Of a DNA stretch of 64,000 nt, positions 17,672-25,720 are shown piece after piece. Under the pieces are notes generated by a model. The model did not search any database. It saw only the letters and a list, made by a program, of their open reading frames with translations, and was not told the DNA's origin. The stretch lies in contig NZ_AOCK01000008.1 of the NCBI RefSeq assembly GCF_000348945.1, positions 124,001 through 188,000 of the forward strand. Reading direction: 5' to 3'. The translations under genes and the position numbers were made by a program. Source of the stretch: Paeniglutamicibacter gangotriensis Lz1y (GTDB taxonomy: Bacteria > Actinomycetota > Actinomycetes > Actinomycetales > Micrococcaceae). The stretch's first letter is position 1; each line of letters begins with the position of its first letter.

Positions 17672-19918
17672 CTAGTGCGAGCGTATGAAGCGCGGGCGGC
17701 GCAACATCAGCAAGCTGGCGCCGGAGGCGAGCAACAGGACGCCGCCGACCGAGAGCACGATGGCCGATTCGGTGCCGGTGCTGGCAAGGGCGCCAGCTCC
17801 GGATGCCTGGCCGATTTCTGTTCCTGCGTAGATGCCGGTGCCGGCGCTGAGTAGCACCGAGGAGCATCCACTAGCCTTGCCTACTGGGAAGGAGAAACTG
17901 ACAGGGTCAAGAGTCGCACCCGCGTTGTAGAACCCGGCGAAAGCGGCGGCTCCGGCTGCTGTCAACGTGGCAGGGGCTCCCGAAACCGAGACAGAGTTTG
18001 ACGAAACCGATAGGCCGGAGAGATTCAGCGTGGCGAAGGCGACGTTACTGCGGTTGGTCTTTTTTCCGTTGGTGTCACTCGAGGCGACGTTCGCATACAA
18101 CGTCCCGGTCGACGGGCCGCTTTGGACGATGCGGACCTTGGAGAGCTTCAGATCCAAGGTGCCCTCATGCCCGGTGAAGTGAATCGAACCGGGGAAGCCC
18201 ACACTCCCGGTGCGCTTTGTCTTGTCAAAGATGCCCGAACCCGAGGTGAAGCCGAACCTCGAGCCCGAATAGGAAACAGAACCCAATGTCCATCCGCCCT
18301 TGGCGACACCGGAACGGATGTAGTTCCTGAAGGAGGACTTCAGCCCCCAGTCCAGGGTTGCACCGGAGATCTGGTTGGTCGTGCAGATTTCCTTGTAGAC
18401 CGGCTTCTTGGACACGGTTGTTGGGCTTGCCGAGGAGCTGGGCGCAGGCTTGGTTGCCTGTGTGGTGGGCCCGGCCGTGGCACTGGTGTCGGTATCTGGT
18501 TTGCTGCCCGGTGTGGTTTGGGGTGCGGTGCCCGTCTGGGACTGACCGTAGGCGAGCTTAAGCTGGACGTTTTGTGAGGAGTCGTTCACGCCCTGGCCGT
18601 GGGCCTTGGAAGTGTAGAGCGCCAGCGCCGTCTTCGAAGGTGAGGGGACATCGATGGTGACGCTGAAACTGCCGTCGGCGTTCAGCCGTGCGGTGCGACC
18701 AATTGCGGTGGATCCTTCAGTGTTGGTGCGGGAGATATAGACGGTTGTTCCCTCAACGAGCTGCTCCGAGGCCTTGTAGAAATCGGGCAGGCCCGCAGGG
18801 CCCATGCCCAGGTAGATTCCCGGACCGGCGGTGGAGAAGCCAGAACCGGTGACGGTGATCTTGCCGCCCTTAGCCGGCACCTTGGACGTACTGAGTTTGG
18901 GGGACGTGACGACCTTTGTCGGTGCTTTGGTTGGCTTGGTGGTGGGTGCCTTAGTCGGTTCGGGAGTTGGTTCGGTGGTGGGTTCTTCGGACGGTGCTTT
19001 GGTTGGTTTGGTTGGCTTGGTGGGTGCCATGGTCGGTTCGTGAGTTGGTTCGGTGGTGGGTTCTTCGGTTGGTTCCGCGCTCGGCGCGGGTACGGATCCG
19101 ACGGAAAGCTTGGCGTCGAGGCTGGAATCGCTCTTGCCCTGGTTGTGGGCCTTGGAGGTGAATACGGCCAGATCCTCGGTTCCCGCTGGAATAGTGAACG
19201 TGACGGTGAACGAGCCATCGGCCTTCATCGGGGCAGTGCCGCTGTCGGCTGTACGGCTGGGTGAAACCCAAATTACATCCGCACGGTCAATGTGTCCAGA
19301 CTCGAAAGCGGCATAGAAACTACGCGCAGTAACTGGTCCGACACCGATGTAGATCCCCGGCTCCTCGGCGAGGTATCCGCTTCCCGAAATGGTGATCTTA
19401 CCGCCAGCAGCCGGGATTTTGGTGGATACCAGCTTCGGGTCGGCAGCGGGTGTTGGCTCGGCGTAGGAAACCCTGGTTACGGTGTTCTGCGACGGATCGC
19501 TGAAGCCTTGGCCGTGTGCCTTGGAGGTATAGATGGCCAGCCCTGACTCCGGCTTCTTTGGCAGGCTGACGGTAACCGAGAAGCCACCATCGGTCATGGG
19601 CACGGTCTTGCCCATATCAGAATTCCCGACCTCCAGTCCGTCGCCAATGAAGTGTGTGAGGCCATCGATGAGGCTTCCGGCGCCAGCGTAGAACCCGGGC
19701 AGCCCCTGTGGTCCGATACCCAGATAGATACCTGGATCGCCATTGAATCCGGAACCCTTGATAGTGATCGAACCTCCACCGTCAGGTGCCTGGGTTACGG
19801 AAATAGTCGGGACAGGCGCCGCGCTGGCGGGCAAGGCTGTCAATCCGATCGAAGACAAGACTATGACGCCGGCGGCGGCGAGGAGCGCGCGCAATCGGTG
19901 CCGGACAGGGTGGTGCAT
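17672..19918 (-). CDS. Cell-wall-anchored HtaA-domain heme-binding protein with repeats
   Basis: 748 residues. A signal peptide (1-33, ending ALPASA) is followed by repeat 1 (~35-155) and repeat 2 (~160-280). A Pro-Thr-Glu stalk (~282-340), repeat 3 (~340-460) and a Thr/Ser linker come next. One HtaA domain (~510-690) contains SSFRNYIRSG and FTGHEGTLDLKLS, whose Tyr and His sit where corynebacterial HtaA ligates heme. The C-terminus has LASTG (711-715), a hydrophobic segment and RRPRFIRSH, a sorting signal of the LAxTG type used by class E sortases. The three ~110-residue repeats share GGKITxxGSG, GIYLGxGP and YTSKAHGQG. GAAAGAGG precedes ATG 19918. It probably binds heme at the surface and passes it to HmuT. 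Confidence 0.82.
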   Translation of the reverse strand: MHHPVRHRLRALLAAAGVIVLSSIGLTALPASAAPVPTISVTQAPDGGGSITIKGSGFNGDPGIYLGIGPQGLPGFYAGAGSLIDGLTHFIGDGLEVGNSDMGKTVPMTDGGFSVTVSLPKKPESGLAIYTSKAHGQGFSDPSQNTVTRVSYAEPTPAADPKLVSTKIPAAGGKITISGSGYLAEEPGIYIGVGPVTARSFYAAFESGHIDRADVIWVSPSRTADSGTAPMKADGSFTVTFTIPAGTEDLAVFTSKAHNQGKSDSSLDAKLSVGSVPAPSAEPTEEPTTEPTHEPTMAPTKPTKPTKAPSEEPTTEPTPEPTKAPTTKPTKAPTKVVTSPKLSTSKVPAKGGKITVTGSGFSTAGPGIYLGMGPAGLPDFYKASEQLVEGTTVYISRTNTEGSTAIGRTARLNADGSFSVTIDVPSPSKTALALYTSKAHGQGVNDSSQNVQLKLAYGQSQTGTAPQTTPGSKPDTDTSATAGPTTQATKPAPSSSASPTTVSKKPVYKEICTTNQISGATLDWGLKSSFRNYIRSGVAKGGWTLGSVSYSGSRFGFTSGSGIFDKTKRTGSVGFPGSIHFTGHEGTLDLKLSKVRIVQSGPSTGTLYANVASSDTNGKKTNRSNVAFATLNLSGLSVSSNSVSVSGAPATLTAAGAAAFAGFYNAGATLDPVSFSFPVGKASGCSSVLLSAGTGIYAGTEIGQASGAGALASTGTESAIVLSVGGVLLLASGASLLMLRRPRFIRSH
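18964..19068. repeat. Direct 27-bp repeat in the Pro-Thr-Glu stalk coding region
   Basis: The same 27 bases begin at 18964 and 19042, 78 bp apart, inside a wider 18913-19083 tract of EPT/KPT codons. The identity is at the DNA level, so the stalk can lengthen or shorten by slippage or recombination in 78-bp units without losing frame. Confidence 0.7.
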
Positions 19919-19978
19919 GGTTGAAACCTCTTTCGGGTGGCAGGCAATACGGACGATGACCTGAAGTGCAACTCTAGT

Positions 19979-19997
19979 TAAGGTATGCCTAACCTCG
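19979..19997. promoter_or_regulatory. DtxR/IdeR-like iron box between the HtaA-type gene and heme oxygenase
   Basis: TAAGGTATGCCTAACCTCG matches 13 of 19 positions of the IdeR consensus as I recall it, with a strong right half (GCCTAACCT). It sits 61 bp upstream of the HtaA-type gene and 89 bp upstream of heme oxygenase, able to repress both divergent promoters when iron is plentiful. A further TTAGGTT at 20047-20053 may be a half site or a -10 element. Confidence 0.55.
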
Positions 19998-20085
19998 ACT
20001 ATTGGCAAATGAGCATGGTGGCGTGTTCTTATTACCAAAAATATGGTTAGGTTGTGTTTCATGTACCGACGAAAGGTGGCATCAG

Positions 20086-20754
20086 ATGCCCGGCGAACAC
20101 GAACAGACTTTTGCCACCCGGCTACGCGAAGTGACTCAGAAGGACCATAGCGAGGCGGAAACCAGTGAATTCATCACCACCCTGATGGCCGGGTCTAGGA
20201 CCTCACGGGACTATGTGCTGTTGCTGTCGCAATATACGTACTTATATGCCGCGCTGGAATCCGAGGTCCGCGCACTGTCGGCCGACCCGGAACTTTCACC
20301 AATTTTTGACCTGCGACTGGAACGCGCCTCGCACCTGCACCATGACCTCGATTTGTTGCTTCCGGCCCACGGTTTCACCGACGTCCCCGCCCCGGTGGAA
20401 GCGACCGTCGACTATGTCCGGCACATCCGCTACGCAGCGCAGGAGCCTGCGCGACTGGTTGCCCACCACTATCTGCGTTATCTCGGGGATCTTTCCGGTG
20501 GCCAGATCATTGGCAGCCTCGTGGGGCGGCATTACGGCGTCGCTCAGGAGGCGCTCACCATGTGGCGTTTCGAGGGGATCGACAAGCGCAAGACATACAA
20601 GGACGAATACCGCGCAAGGCTCAATGACTACGCGGTGACACCCGAGCGGGCCGAGGCCCTGCTTGAAGAAGCGGCGAAGGGATTCACGCTTAACAAGGCG
20701 CTGTTTAGGGATTTGCTCACCCAATCACAGCTGTCGACGTTGCTGTCGGCGTAG
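20086..20754 (+). CDS. hmuO: Heme oxygenase
   Basis: A 222-residue biliverdin-forming heme oxygenase of the HmuO/HO-1 family. LREVTQKDHSEAETSEF carries the proximal heme-ligand His of the first helix, and YLRYLGDLSGGQIIG is the family signature with the flexible Gly distal helix. It opens the heme ring to release iron, CO and biliverdin in the cytoplasm, completing the uptake locus. ATG 20086 is preceded by AAAGGTGG; the frame is open upstream to 20002 but without an SD. Divergent from the HtaA-type gene across an iron box. Confidence 0.92.
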   Translation: MPGEHEQTFATRLREVTQKDHSEAETSEFITTLMAGSRTSRDYVLLLSQYTYLYAALESEVRALSADPELSPIFDLRLERASHLHHDLDLLLPAHGFTDVPAPVEATVDYVRHIRYAAQEPARLVAHHYLRYLGDLSGGQIIGSLVGRHYGVAQEALTMWRFEGIDKRKTYKDEYRARLNDYAVTPERAEALLEEAAKGFTLNKALFRDLLTQSQLSTLLSA

Positions 20755-20792
20755 CAGCCGCCGGCGGACTCCAATTCCGTCGGCGGGAAGAC

Positions 20793-20826
20793 GGGTCCGC
20801 GGGTTTTGGTAACTCCTCGCGGACCC
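20793..20826. terminator. Bidirectional hairpin between heme oxygenase and alkA
   Basis: GGGTCCGCG (20793-20801) pairs perfectly with CGCGGACCC (20818-20826) around a 16-nt loop, followed by TTCTTCC. The genes on each side converge, so it can serve both. Confidence 0.6.
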
Positions 20827-20834
20827 TTCTTCCG

Positions 20835-21686
20835 TTAACTCGCGGCGTCCGAAGCCCAGAGATGGACCATGGCGTAAGACCTGTACGGTGCCCACGATCT
20901 TGCCAGCGCCGCAGCTTCGCGTTCACTAATCCGTTCCAGGGCCCGACGGGCGACCAGATCCCCTGGCACGAAGGCATCTGGATCGCTGCGGCCACGCATC
21001 TGCAGGTAGTCAGCGGTCCAAGGCCCGACCCCGCGCAACGCCAGCAGTTCATCGCGATCCAACGGAATGCCAGAGGTGCCGGTGAAATTCTTGGCAGCAA
21101 ATTTTTCTGCCATGAGAAACAGGGTGGCGGCGCGACTATTGGTCAAGCCAATGGTTTCGCGCAGGGTGCCGACGCCGAGGGCAACCACTGCCCCGGGTGT
21201 CGGGAATATACGCAAGCCACCGGGGCCGTCGGTGCCGTAGGCGTCAACGAAGCGCCCACCAAAGGTCCTGCCGGCGGCCAAAGAGACCTGCTGGCCCAAG
21301 ATGGTCGTGGCAGCGGCCTCGAATCCATTGAGATAGCCGACCAGACGCAACCATGGACGTGTCCTAATCAAAGGGCCAAGCCGTACGTCCAAGTCGAAAT
21401 GGGCCTGGATGCCGGCGAGATCGGAATCCAAATCCAACCATGCACGCACCGCTGCTTCCAACTGGTCGATATCGGATGCGGCGGCCTCCAAACAAGACAG
21501 CTGCACGCCATCCGAGGCAAACTCCAACTCCACGGCCTTCGGTCCGGATTCGACGGAGATCACCCGGGTATGCCGAAGTGCGGCGGACTCGTGGATATCG
21601 AGGGTGGGGATCGAGTGGATACCCAGCGTGCGCATCATGTGCTCGGGGTCCAAGGATCCATTGGGCTTCAGGAAGCGGGGCCTCAT
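20835..21686 (-). CDS. DNA-3-methyladenine glycosylase II, AlkA-like
   Basis: A 283-residue base-excision glycosylase. The N-terminal ~100 residues resemble the AlkA N-domain. LGQQVSLAAGRTFGGRF starts the HhH-GPD core. LRGVGPWTADYLQMRG is the helix-hairpin-helix, and the Asp in FVPGDLVARRAL is the catalytic residue. It removes alkylated purines. Unlike many actinobacterial AlkA genes it is not fused to an Ada regulatory domain. Its ATG overlaps the tag stop codon by 4 bp, so both glycosylases are co-translated. Confidence 0.85.
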   Translation of the reverse strand: MRPRFLKPNGSLDPEHMMRTLGIHSIPTLDIHESAALRHTRVISVESGPKAVELEFASDGVQLSCLEAAASDIDQLEAAVRAWLDLDSDLAGIQAHFDLDVRLGPLIRTRPWLRLVGYLNGFEAAATTILGQQVSLAAGRTFGGRFVDAYGTDGPGGLRIFPTPGAVVALGVGTLRETIGLTNSRAATLFLMAEKFAAKNFTGTSGIPLDRDELLALRGVGPWTADYLQMRGRSDPDAFVPGDLVARRALERISEREAAALARSWAPYRSYAMVHLWASDAAS

Positions 21687-22279
21687 GCGGGCCAGATCCC
21701 CGAGGTGCCGCGGCGATGCGAGTCCAGAAGGTGGGTGTCCACAATGCCCAGTGCTTCCATGAGCGCAAACATGGTGGTCGGTCCCACGAAGGCGAAGCCG
21801 CGCTTCTTCAGCGCCTTGGACATGGCCGTTGATTCCGGGCTCATGGTGGGGATGTCCTCGAAGATTTGCGGTGCCGGGGTGGACGCAGGGCGAAACGACC
21901 AGATGAACTCGGCCAGCCCGCCGTCCTCGCGCAGGGCAACGGTGGCCTTGGCATTCTTGATGGTCGCAAGGATCTTGGCGCGGTTGCGGATGATCCCCGC
22001 ATTGCCCAGAAGTTCTTCGACTTTTGCCTCGCCGAAGCGCTCGATGACCTCGGGGTCGAAGCCAGCGAAGGCCTCGCGGAAGTTTTCGCGCTTGCGCAGG
22101 ATCGTGGCCCAGGAAAGGCCGGCTTGGAAGGCCTCCAGGCTCAGGCGTTCGAAGACCCCATGCTCATCGCGGACCGGCATGCCCCACTCGGTGTCGTAAT
22201 AGTTGCGCAGCATCGGATCGGTGGCCGCCCAGAGCGGGCGGGCCAGGTTGTCTTCGCCAAGAATTATTCCGGTGCCCAT
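21683..22279 (-). CDS. tag: DNA-3-methyladenine glycosylase I, Tag family, zinc ligands missing
   Basis: A 198-residue Tag-family glycosylase. YYDTEWGMPVRDE, EAFQAGLSWATILRKRENFR and FVGPTTMFALMEALGIVDTH are the family blocks, with the conserved Glu and Trp that bind 3-methyladenine. In E. coli Tag a structural zinc is held by Cys4, His17, His175 and Cys179. Here the matching N-terminal positions read RPLW (no Cys) and YYD (Tyr for His), and the last reads LLDSHR (Ser for Cys), so only one ligand remains. ATG 22279 was chosen from the family start; the frame is open further upstream. Operon with alkA. Confidence 0.88.
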   Translation of the reverse strand: MGTGIILGEDNLARPLWAATDPMLRNYYDTEWGMPVRDEHGVFERLSLEAFQAGLSWATILRKRENFREAFAGFDPEVIERFGEAKVEELLGNAGIIRNRAKILATIKNAKATVALREDGGLAEFIWSFRPASTPAPQIFEDIPTMSPESTAMSKALKKRGFAFVGPTTMFALMEALGIVDTHLLDSHRRGTSGIWPA

Positions 22280-22308
22280 AGTGCAATCCTGCCACGGGTG
22301 AGATGCAT

Positions 22309-22354
22309 TTGAGTTATCGTCAGAATTCGCTATCATCGTAATATGACGATGATA
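22309..22354 (+). promoter_or_regulatory. Promoter-operator of the metal sensor/CDF operon, overlapping the start codon
   Basis: TTGAGT (22309-22314) and TATCAT (22331-22336) form a -35/-10 pair with a 16-bp spacer, putting transcription start at or within a base or two of the ATG at 22343. TATCATCGT (22331-22339) and ACGATGATA (22346-22354) are a perfect 9-bp inverted repeat with a 6-nt gap. The operator therefore covers the -10, the start site and the first codons. No SD exists, so the mRNA is probably leaderless. Confidence 0.6.
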
Positions 22355-22741
22355 AATCGGGTTGACCGCGAGCGGCACGACGCCGTCGAAGGCCATGGGG
22401 CCGCTGCGGCGCTTTTTCACGGGCTTGCGGACCCCACACGGCTGATGATCCTGGCGCACCTGCGCACCGGGGAACACAAGGTCAAGGATCTCACCGAACA
22501 CCTGGGGCTGGCCCAAAGCACCGTCAGCGCCCACCTGTCCTGTCTGCGGGACTGCGGACTGGTGACCTCCCGCGCGCAGGGGCGCGCCAGCATGTATTCG
22601 TTGGCAAACCCTCGATTGTTGCTCGCCCTGCTCGGGGATGCAAACCACTACATCGGCATCAGCGACGAGCACGAACTGGACACCCACGACTTCACCGAGG
22701 TCCACGGACCGGGTCGCGCGCAGCACGTGGTCCGCCCATGA
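22343..22741 (+). CDS. ArsR/SmtB-family metal sensor, CmtR-like
   Basis: A 132-residue winged-helix repressor. GLADPTRLMILAHL and LGLAQSTVSAHLSCLRDCGLV give the DNA-binding core. Cys67 and Cys71 in LSCLRDCGLV occupy the positions of two of the Cd/Pb ligands of mycobacterial CmtR (Cys57, Cys61). The third CmtR ligand (Cys102) is missing; instead the C-terminal 30 residues carry five His (102, 110, 115, 121, 128) and several acids. It probably represses its own operon until metal binds. The downstream CDF gene starts inside its stop (ATGA). Which metal is sensed is not known. Confidence 0.85.
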   Translation: MTMINRVDRERHDAVEGHGAAAALFHGLADPTRLMILAHLRTGEHKVKDLTEHLGLAQSTVSAHLSCLRDCGLVTSRAQGRASMYSLANPRLLLALLGDANHYIGISDEHELDTHDFTEVHGPGRAQHVVRP

Positions 22742-23652
22742 GCCACGATCACGACCACGGTTCGGCGACGACCAACAGAAAGAAGCTGGCCTGGGCCTTC
22801 GGCATCACCGTTACGATCCTGGTGGCCGAAGTCATTGGTGCGTTCCTCACCAACTCCTTGGCCTTGTTGGTTGATGCGGCGCACATGCTCACCGACTCCA
22901 CCGGCCTGCTGTTGGCGCTCACCGCTGCCACCTTGATCATGCGCAAGCCCACGTCCAAGCGCACCTGGGGATTCCGCCGGGCAGAAGTCCTCTCGGCCAC
23001 CCTGCAGTCCACGCTGTTGCTCGGGGTGGGCATCTATGCGCTCGTCGATGGCATTCGCCGGCTCTTCGAACCGACGGAAATTGCCGGGAGTGGGCTGCTG
23101 ATATTCGGCATCATCGGCCTGCTGGGAAATGTCGCCTCCATGGCCATCCTGGCCTCGGGCAGGGACGACAACCTGAACATGCGCGCAGCGTTCCTCGAGG
23201 TCGTCAACGACGCCCTGGGTTCGGTGGCCGTGATTATCTCGGCCATCGTCATTTCCACCACGGGGTGGATGCGCGCAGACTCACTTGCCGCAATGCTCAT
23301 CGCGATCCTGATCATTCCACGGGCCTTGAAGCTGCTGGGGGAGACCACCCATATCCTGCTGGAGTCCACGCCCAAGGGCCTTGACCTCGAAGAGGTACGC
23401 GCCCACTTGGTCGCGCACCCGCAGGTGCTTGCTATCCACGATCTGCATGCCAGCCAGATCGCCACGAATCTGCCGATCCTCTCCGCGCATGTGGTGGTGG
23501 AGGATGAAGCGTTCCACACCGGGGCAGCGGCCACACTGCTCGGTGAACTGCAGTCCTGCGTGGCCGAGCACTTCGTGGTGAGCATCGAACACTCCACCTT
23601 CCAGATCGAGTCATCCAGCCACCAGGCACCGGAGCACGAAGGGCACGACTGA
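22738..23652 (+). CDS. Cation diffusion facilitator (CDF) metal exporter
   Basis: A 304-residue CDF protein with six transmembrane segments and a C-terminal cytoplasmic metallochaperone-like domain. TM2 holds HMLTD, the His-x3-Asp of zinc/cadmium-type CDFs. The TM5 counterpart reads EVVND, so a Glu replaces the usual His of site A. N-terminal SHDHDHG and C-terminal EHEGHD are His-rich ends. It exports Zn, Cd or a similar divalent ion by proton antiport and is controlled by the overlapping sensor gene. Its last 25 codons are repeated at 34046-34121. Confidence 0.87.
   Translation: MSHDHDHGSATTNRKKLAWAFGITVTILVAEVIGAFLTNSLALLVDAAHMLTDSTGLLLALTAATLIMRKPTSKRTWGFRRAEVLSATLQSTLLLGVGIYALVDGIRRLFEPTEIAGSGLLIFGIIGLLGNVASMAILASGRDDNLNMRAAFLEVVNDALGSVAVIISAIVISTTGWMRADSLAAMLIAILIIPRALKLLGETTHILLESTPKGLDLEEVRAHLVAHPQVLAIHDLHASQIATNLPILSAHVVVEDEAFHTGAAATLLGELQSCVAEHFVVSIEHSTFQIESSSHQAPEHEGHD
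23577..23652. repeat. 76-bp direct repeat, copy 1 (3' end of the CDF gene)
   Basis: This segment, ending exactly at the CDF TGA, recurs at 34046-34121 in the same orientation with 74 of 76 identities. The two changes are third-position and synonymous (CAG/CAA, GCA/GCT). It marks the left boundary of the accessory block and is a candidate attachment site. Confidence 0.8.
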
Positions 23653-23679
23653 CAAGCGTGGTGCCGTAAGCAAATCATG

Positions 23680-23712
23680 CCCGTGGTGCAGTCGAAAGGA
23701 CTGCCCCACGGG
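23680..23712 (+). terminator. Terminator of the metal sensor/CDF operon
   Basis: CCCGTGGTGCAGTC (23680-23693) pairs with GACTGCCCCACGGG (23699-23712) with one mismatch and a 5-nt loop, followed by TTTCTTGTCTT. A good Rho-independent terminator 28 bp after the CDF stop. Confidence 0.75.
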
Positions 23713-23719
23713 TTTCTTG

Positions 23720-24127
23720 TCTTGTGGCGGAAGTTGCTCCAGCAAACCCGCGTTTGAAGCGGCTTGGAGTGCGAGTATCGTCCAGGTTGCGGAGCTATCT
23801 CAGTCTTTTGATGACGCTTTTGTGCCATGGATAACATTTGAAAACGAATGTAATGTTCCTTCAATCCAGCCTACCTCCGGTGTGCTCGACAGGCACTTTG
23901 GTGCGAGTTTGGTGAAAACGTTCGATTTTCAGGAGAATTTCGCGCACAAAGTCGGGTTTTCCGATGGTCGCGTAGTTCAATGCTGGCGCCGACAAGAGTA
24001 CGTTCGTAAACCCTTGTCTTATAAATCATTCACTGTTACAGTTTTTCGAGAGCGCACGTGACGAGCATCACGAGGTCCTGTGGCTCTGATCTCTCGATCC
24101 CTCACCGCAACCCAGCAAGGAGTCGTC
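23720..24127. other. ~400-bp non-coding, AT-richer left margin of the accessory block
   Basis: Between the CDF terminator and the permease start no supported gene is seen. A 114-codon open frame at 23717-24061 has no SD, unusual Cys/Ser-rich composition and no family resemblance. The segment is richer in A and T than its flanks. It probably holds the promoter of the permease operon; no clear operator was identified. Confidence 0.5.
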
Positions 24128-25645
24128 GTGTTCGTAGAGTCACGTGAAGCACCCGAGGCCAAGACCCAAGATCTTGATGAGGATGCGGCGCATCTGGCGT
24201 CGCTCGGTTACAAGTATGAAGCTCAGTTCAAGCGTGAAATGACGTTCTGGGGAAACGTCTCGCTGGGATTCACCTATCTCTCGCCCGTCGTAGGGATTTA
24301 TTCCCTGTTCGCAATTGCCTTGGGCACCGCCGGGCCACCGATGATCTGGTCATTGGTCATTGTTGGCGCCGGACAGCTCTTTGTCGCAATGATCTTTGGT
24401 GAAGTGGTGTCGAACTATCCTGTTGCAGGAGGCGTCTACCCATGGTCAAGACGACTGTGGGGCCGCAAATGGGGCTGGATGAATGGTTGGGTTTACCTCG
24501 CCGCGCTACTGACCACCATCGCCTCCGTTGCCTACGGCGCAGGCCCGTACCTCGCAGCATTCCTCGGCCTGGAAAGCAGCGTCAACGCAACAATTCTGGC
24601 AGCGCTGGTGATCATCGCTCTAGCAACTTGCCTGAACCTTCTTGGCACCGGAGTACTGAACAAGGTCGCCATGCTCGGCCTGATCGCGGAACTCGGCGGT
24701 GCCATCGTGGTGGGCCTCTGGCTGATCATTGGCCACCGCAACCACGACCTGTCAGTACTCTTCGACTCTTTCGGCGCCGGTGAAGGATCCGACTACTTCG
24801 TGGCATTCGCCGCTGCCGGACTCATCGGAATTTTCCAGTACTACGGATTCGAAGCATGCGGCGACGTTGCCGAGGAAGTCCCCAATCCCGGCAGCACCAT
24901 CCCCAAAGCAATGCGCATGACCATCTACATCGGGGGAGCCGCAGCAATGTTCGTCTGCCTCTCTCTGATCCTCGCAGTCCCCGATTTCGGCGCCGTGATT
25001 TCGGGCGCTGACTCCGACCCGCTCGTTGGCGTACTGATGGCTGCCTTCGGCCCGGTCGGATACAAAGTCGTCCTCGGAGTCGTCCTGATTTCATTTGTCT
25101 CCTGCGTCTTGAGCCTGCAGGCCGCCGCAAGCCGCCTGACCTATTCAATGGCCCGCGACGGTATTCTGCCGTTCAGCGGATTGCTCGCACGATTCAGTCA
25201 GAAACGCCACGTACCGCCGTATGCGCTGCTGATCGCCGGCATATTTCCCGCGCTCGTTGTAATCGGTTCCAAGATTTCTGAAGACGCGCTGGTCGCCATC
25301 ATCTCCTTCGCCGCTATGGGCATGTACCTGGGCTTCCAGATGGTCGTATTAGCATCCCTGCGTGCCCGGCTCAAGGGCTGGAAGCCAGCCGGCAAGTACC
25401 AACTCGGACGCTGGGGCATTCCCGTGAACGTGATGGCCATGCTCTGGGGCGTACTGGGCATGATCAATATGGCCTGGCCGCGCACACCGGAAGCCGGCTG
25501 GTTCGCCAACTACATCGTCTTGATTTCCTCGATCGTCGTGCTGGGCATCGGTCTTTTGTATCTGGTCCTTCGCAAGCCACATCTCAAGGGCGATGCCCCG
25601 GCCGCGGACGCCATCAAGGGACAGCCATCCACCACCGGCAATTAG
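24128..25645 (+). CDS. APC-family amino acid/amine permease of the accessory block
   Basis: A 505-residue permease with ~12 hydrophobic segments. A ~40-residue acidic N-terminus precedes FWGNVSLGFTYLSPVVGIYS, the TM1 region of the AAT/GABA-permease-like APC branch. YYGFEACGDVAEEVPNPGST is the characteristic TM6 loop. Start GTG 24128 follows AAGGAG at 5 nt; upstream in-frame codons back to 24080 lack an SD. It leads a plus-strand run of eight genes ending at 32162, with modest gaps before and after the P450 gene. It probably imports the amine that the P450/synthetase genes process; the substrate is not established. Confidence 0.85.
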   Translation: MFVESREAPEAKTQDLDEDAAHLASLGYKYEAQFKREMTFWGNVSLGFTYLSPVVGIYSLFAIALGTAGPPMIWSLVIVGAGQLFVAMIFGEVVSNYPVAGGVYPWSRRLWGRKWGWMNGWVYLAALLTTIASVAYGAGPYLAAFLGLESSVNATILAALVIIALATCLNLLGTGVLNKVAMLGLIAELGGAIVVGLWLIIGHRNHDLSVLFDSFGAGEGSDYFVAFAAAGLIGIFQYYGFEACGDVAEEVPNPGSTIPKAMRMTIYIGGAAAMFVCLSLILAVPDFGAVISGADSDPLVGVLMAAFGPVGYKVVLGVVLISFVSCVLSLQAAASRLTYSMARDGILPFSGLLARFSQKRHVPPYALLIAGIFPALVVIGSKISEDALVAIISFAAMGMYLGFQMVVLASLRARLKGWKPAGKYQLGRWGIPVNVMAMLWGVLGMINMAWPRTPEAGWFANYIVLISSIVVLGIGLLYLVLRKPHLKGDAPAADAIKGQPSTTGN

Positions 25646-25720
25646 AACTTCGCATCAATTGAAAACGGCCAGCCGGACCGATCGGTCAAGGCCAACAACA
25701 CAAAACGAGAGGATCGCATC

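Noticed and set aside
18913-19083. Possible CRISPR or VNTR array
   Set aside because: The repeats are in-frame Pro-Thr-Glu codons of the heme protein stalk; there are no spacers of regular length and no cas genes.
20862-22199. Plus-strand open frame of 445 codons across alkA and tag
   Set aside because: It spans two well-supported minus-strand glycosylase genes antisense and has no recognisable domain.
23717-24061. 114-codon frame after the CDF terminator
   Set aside because: No SD, odd composition, no family, and it begins inside the terminator region.
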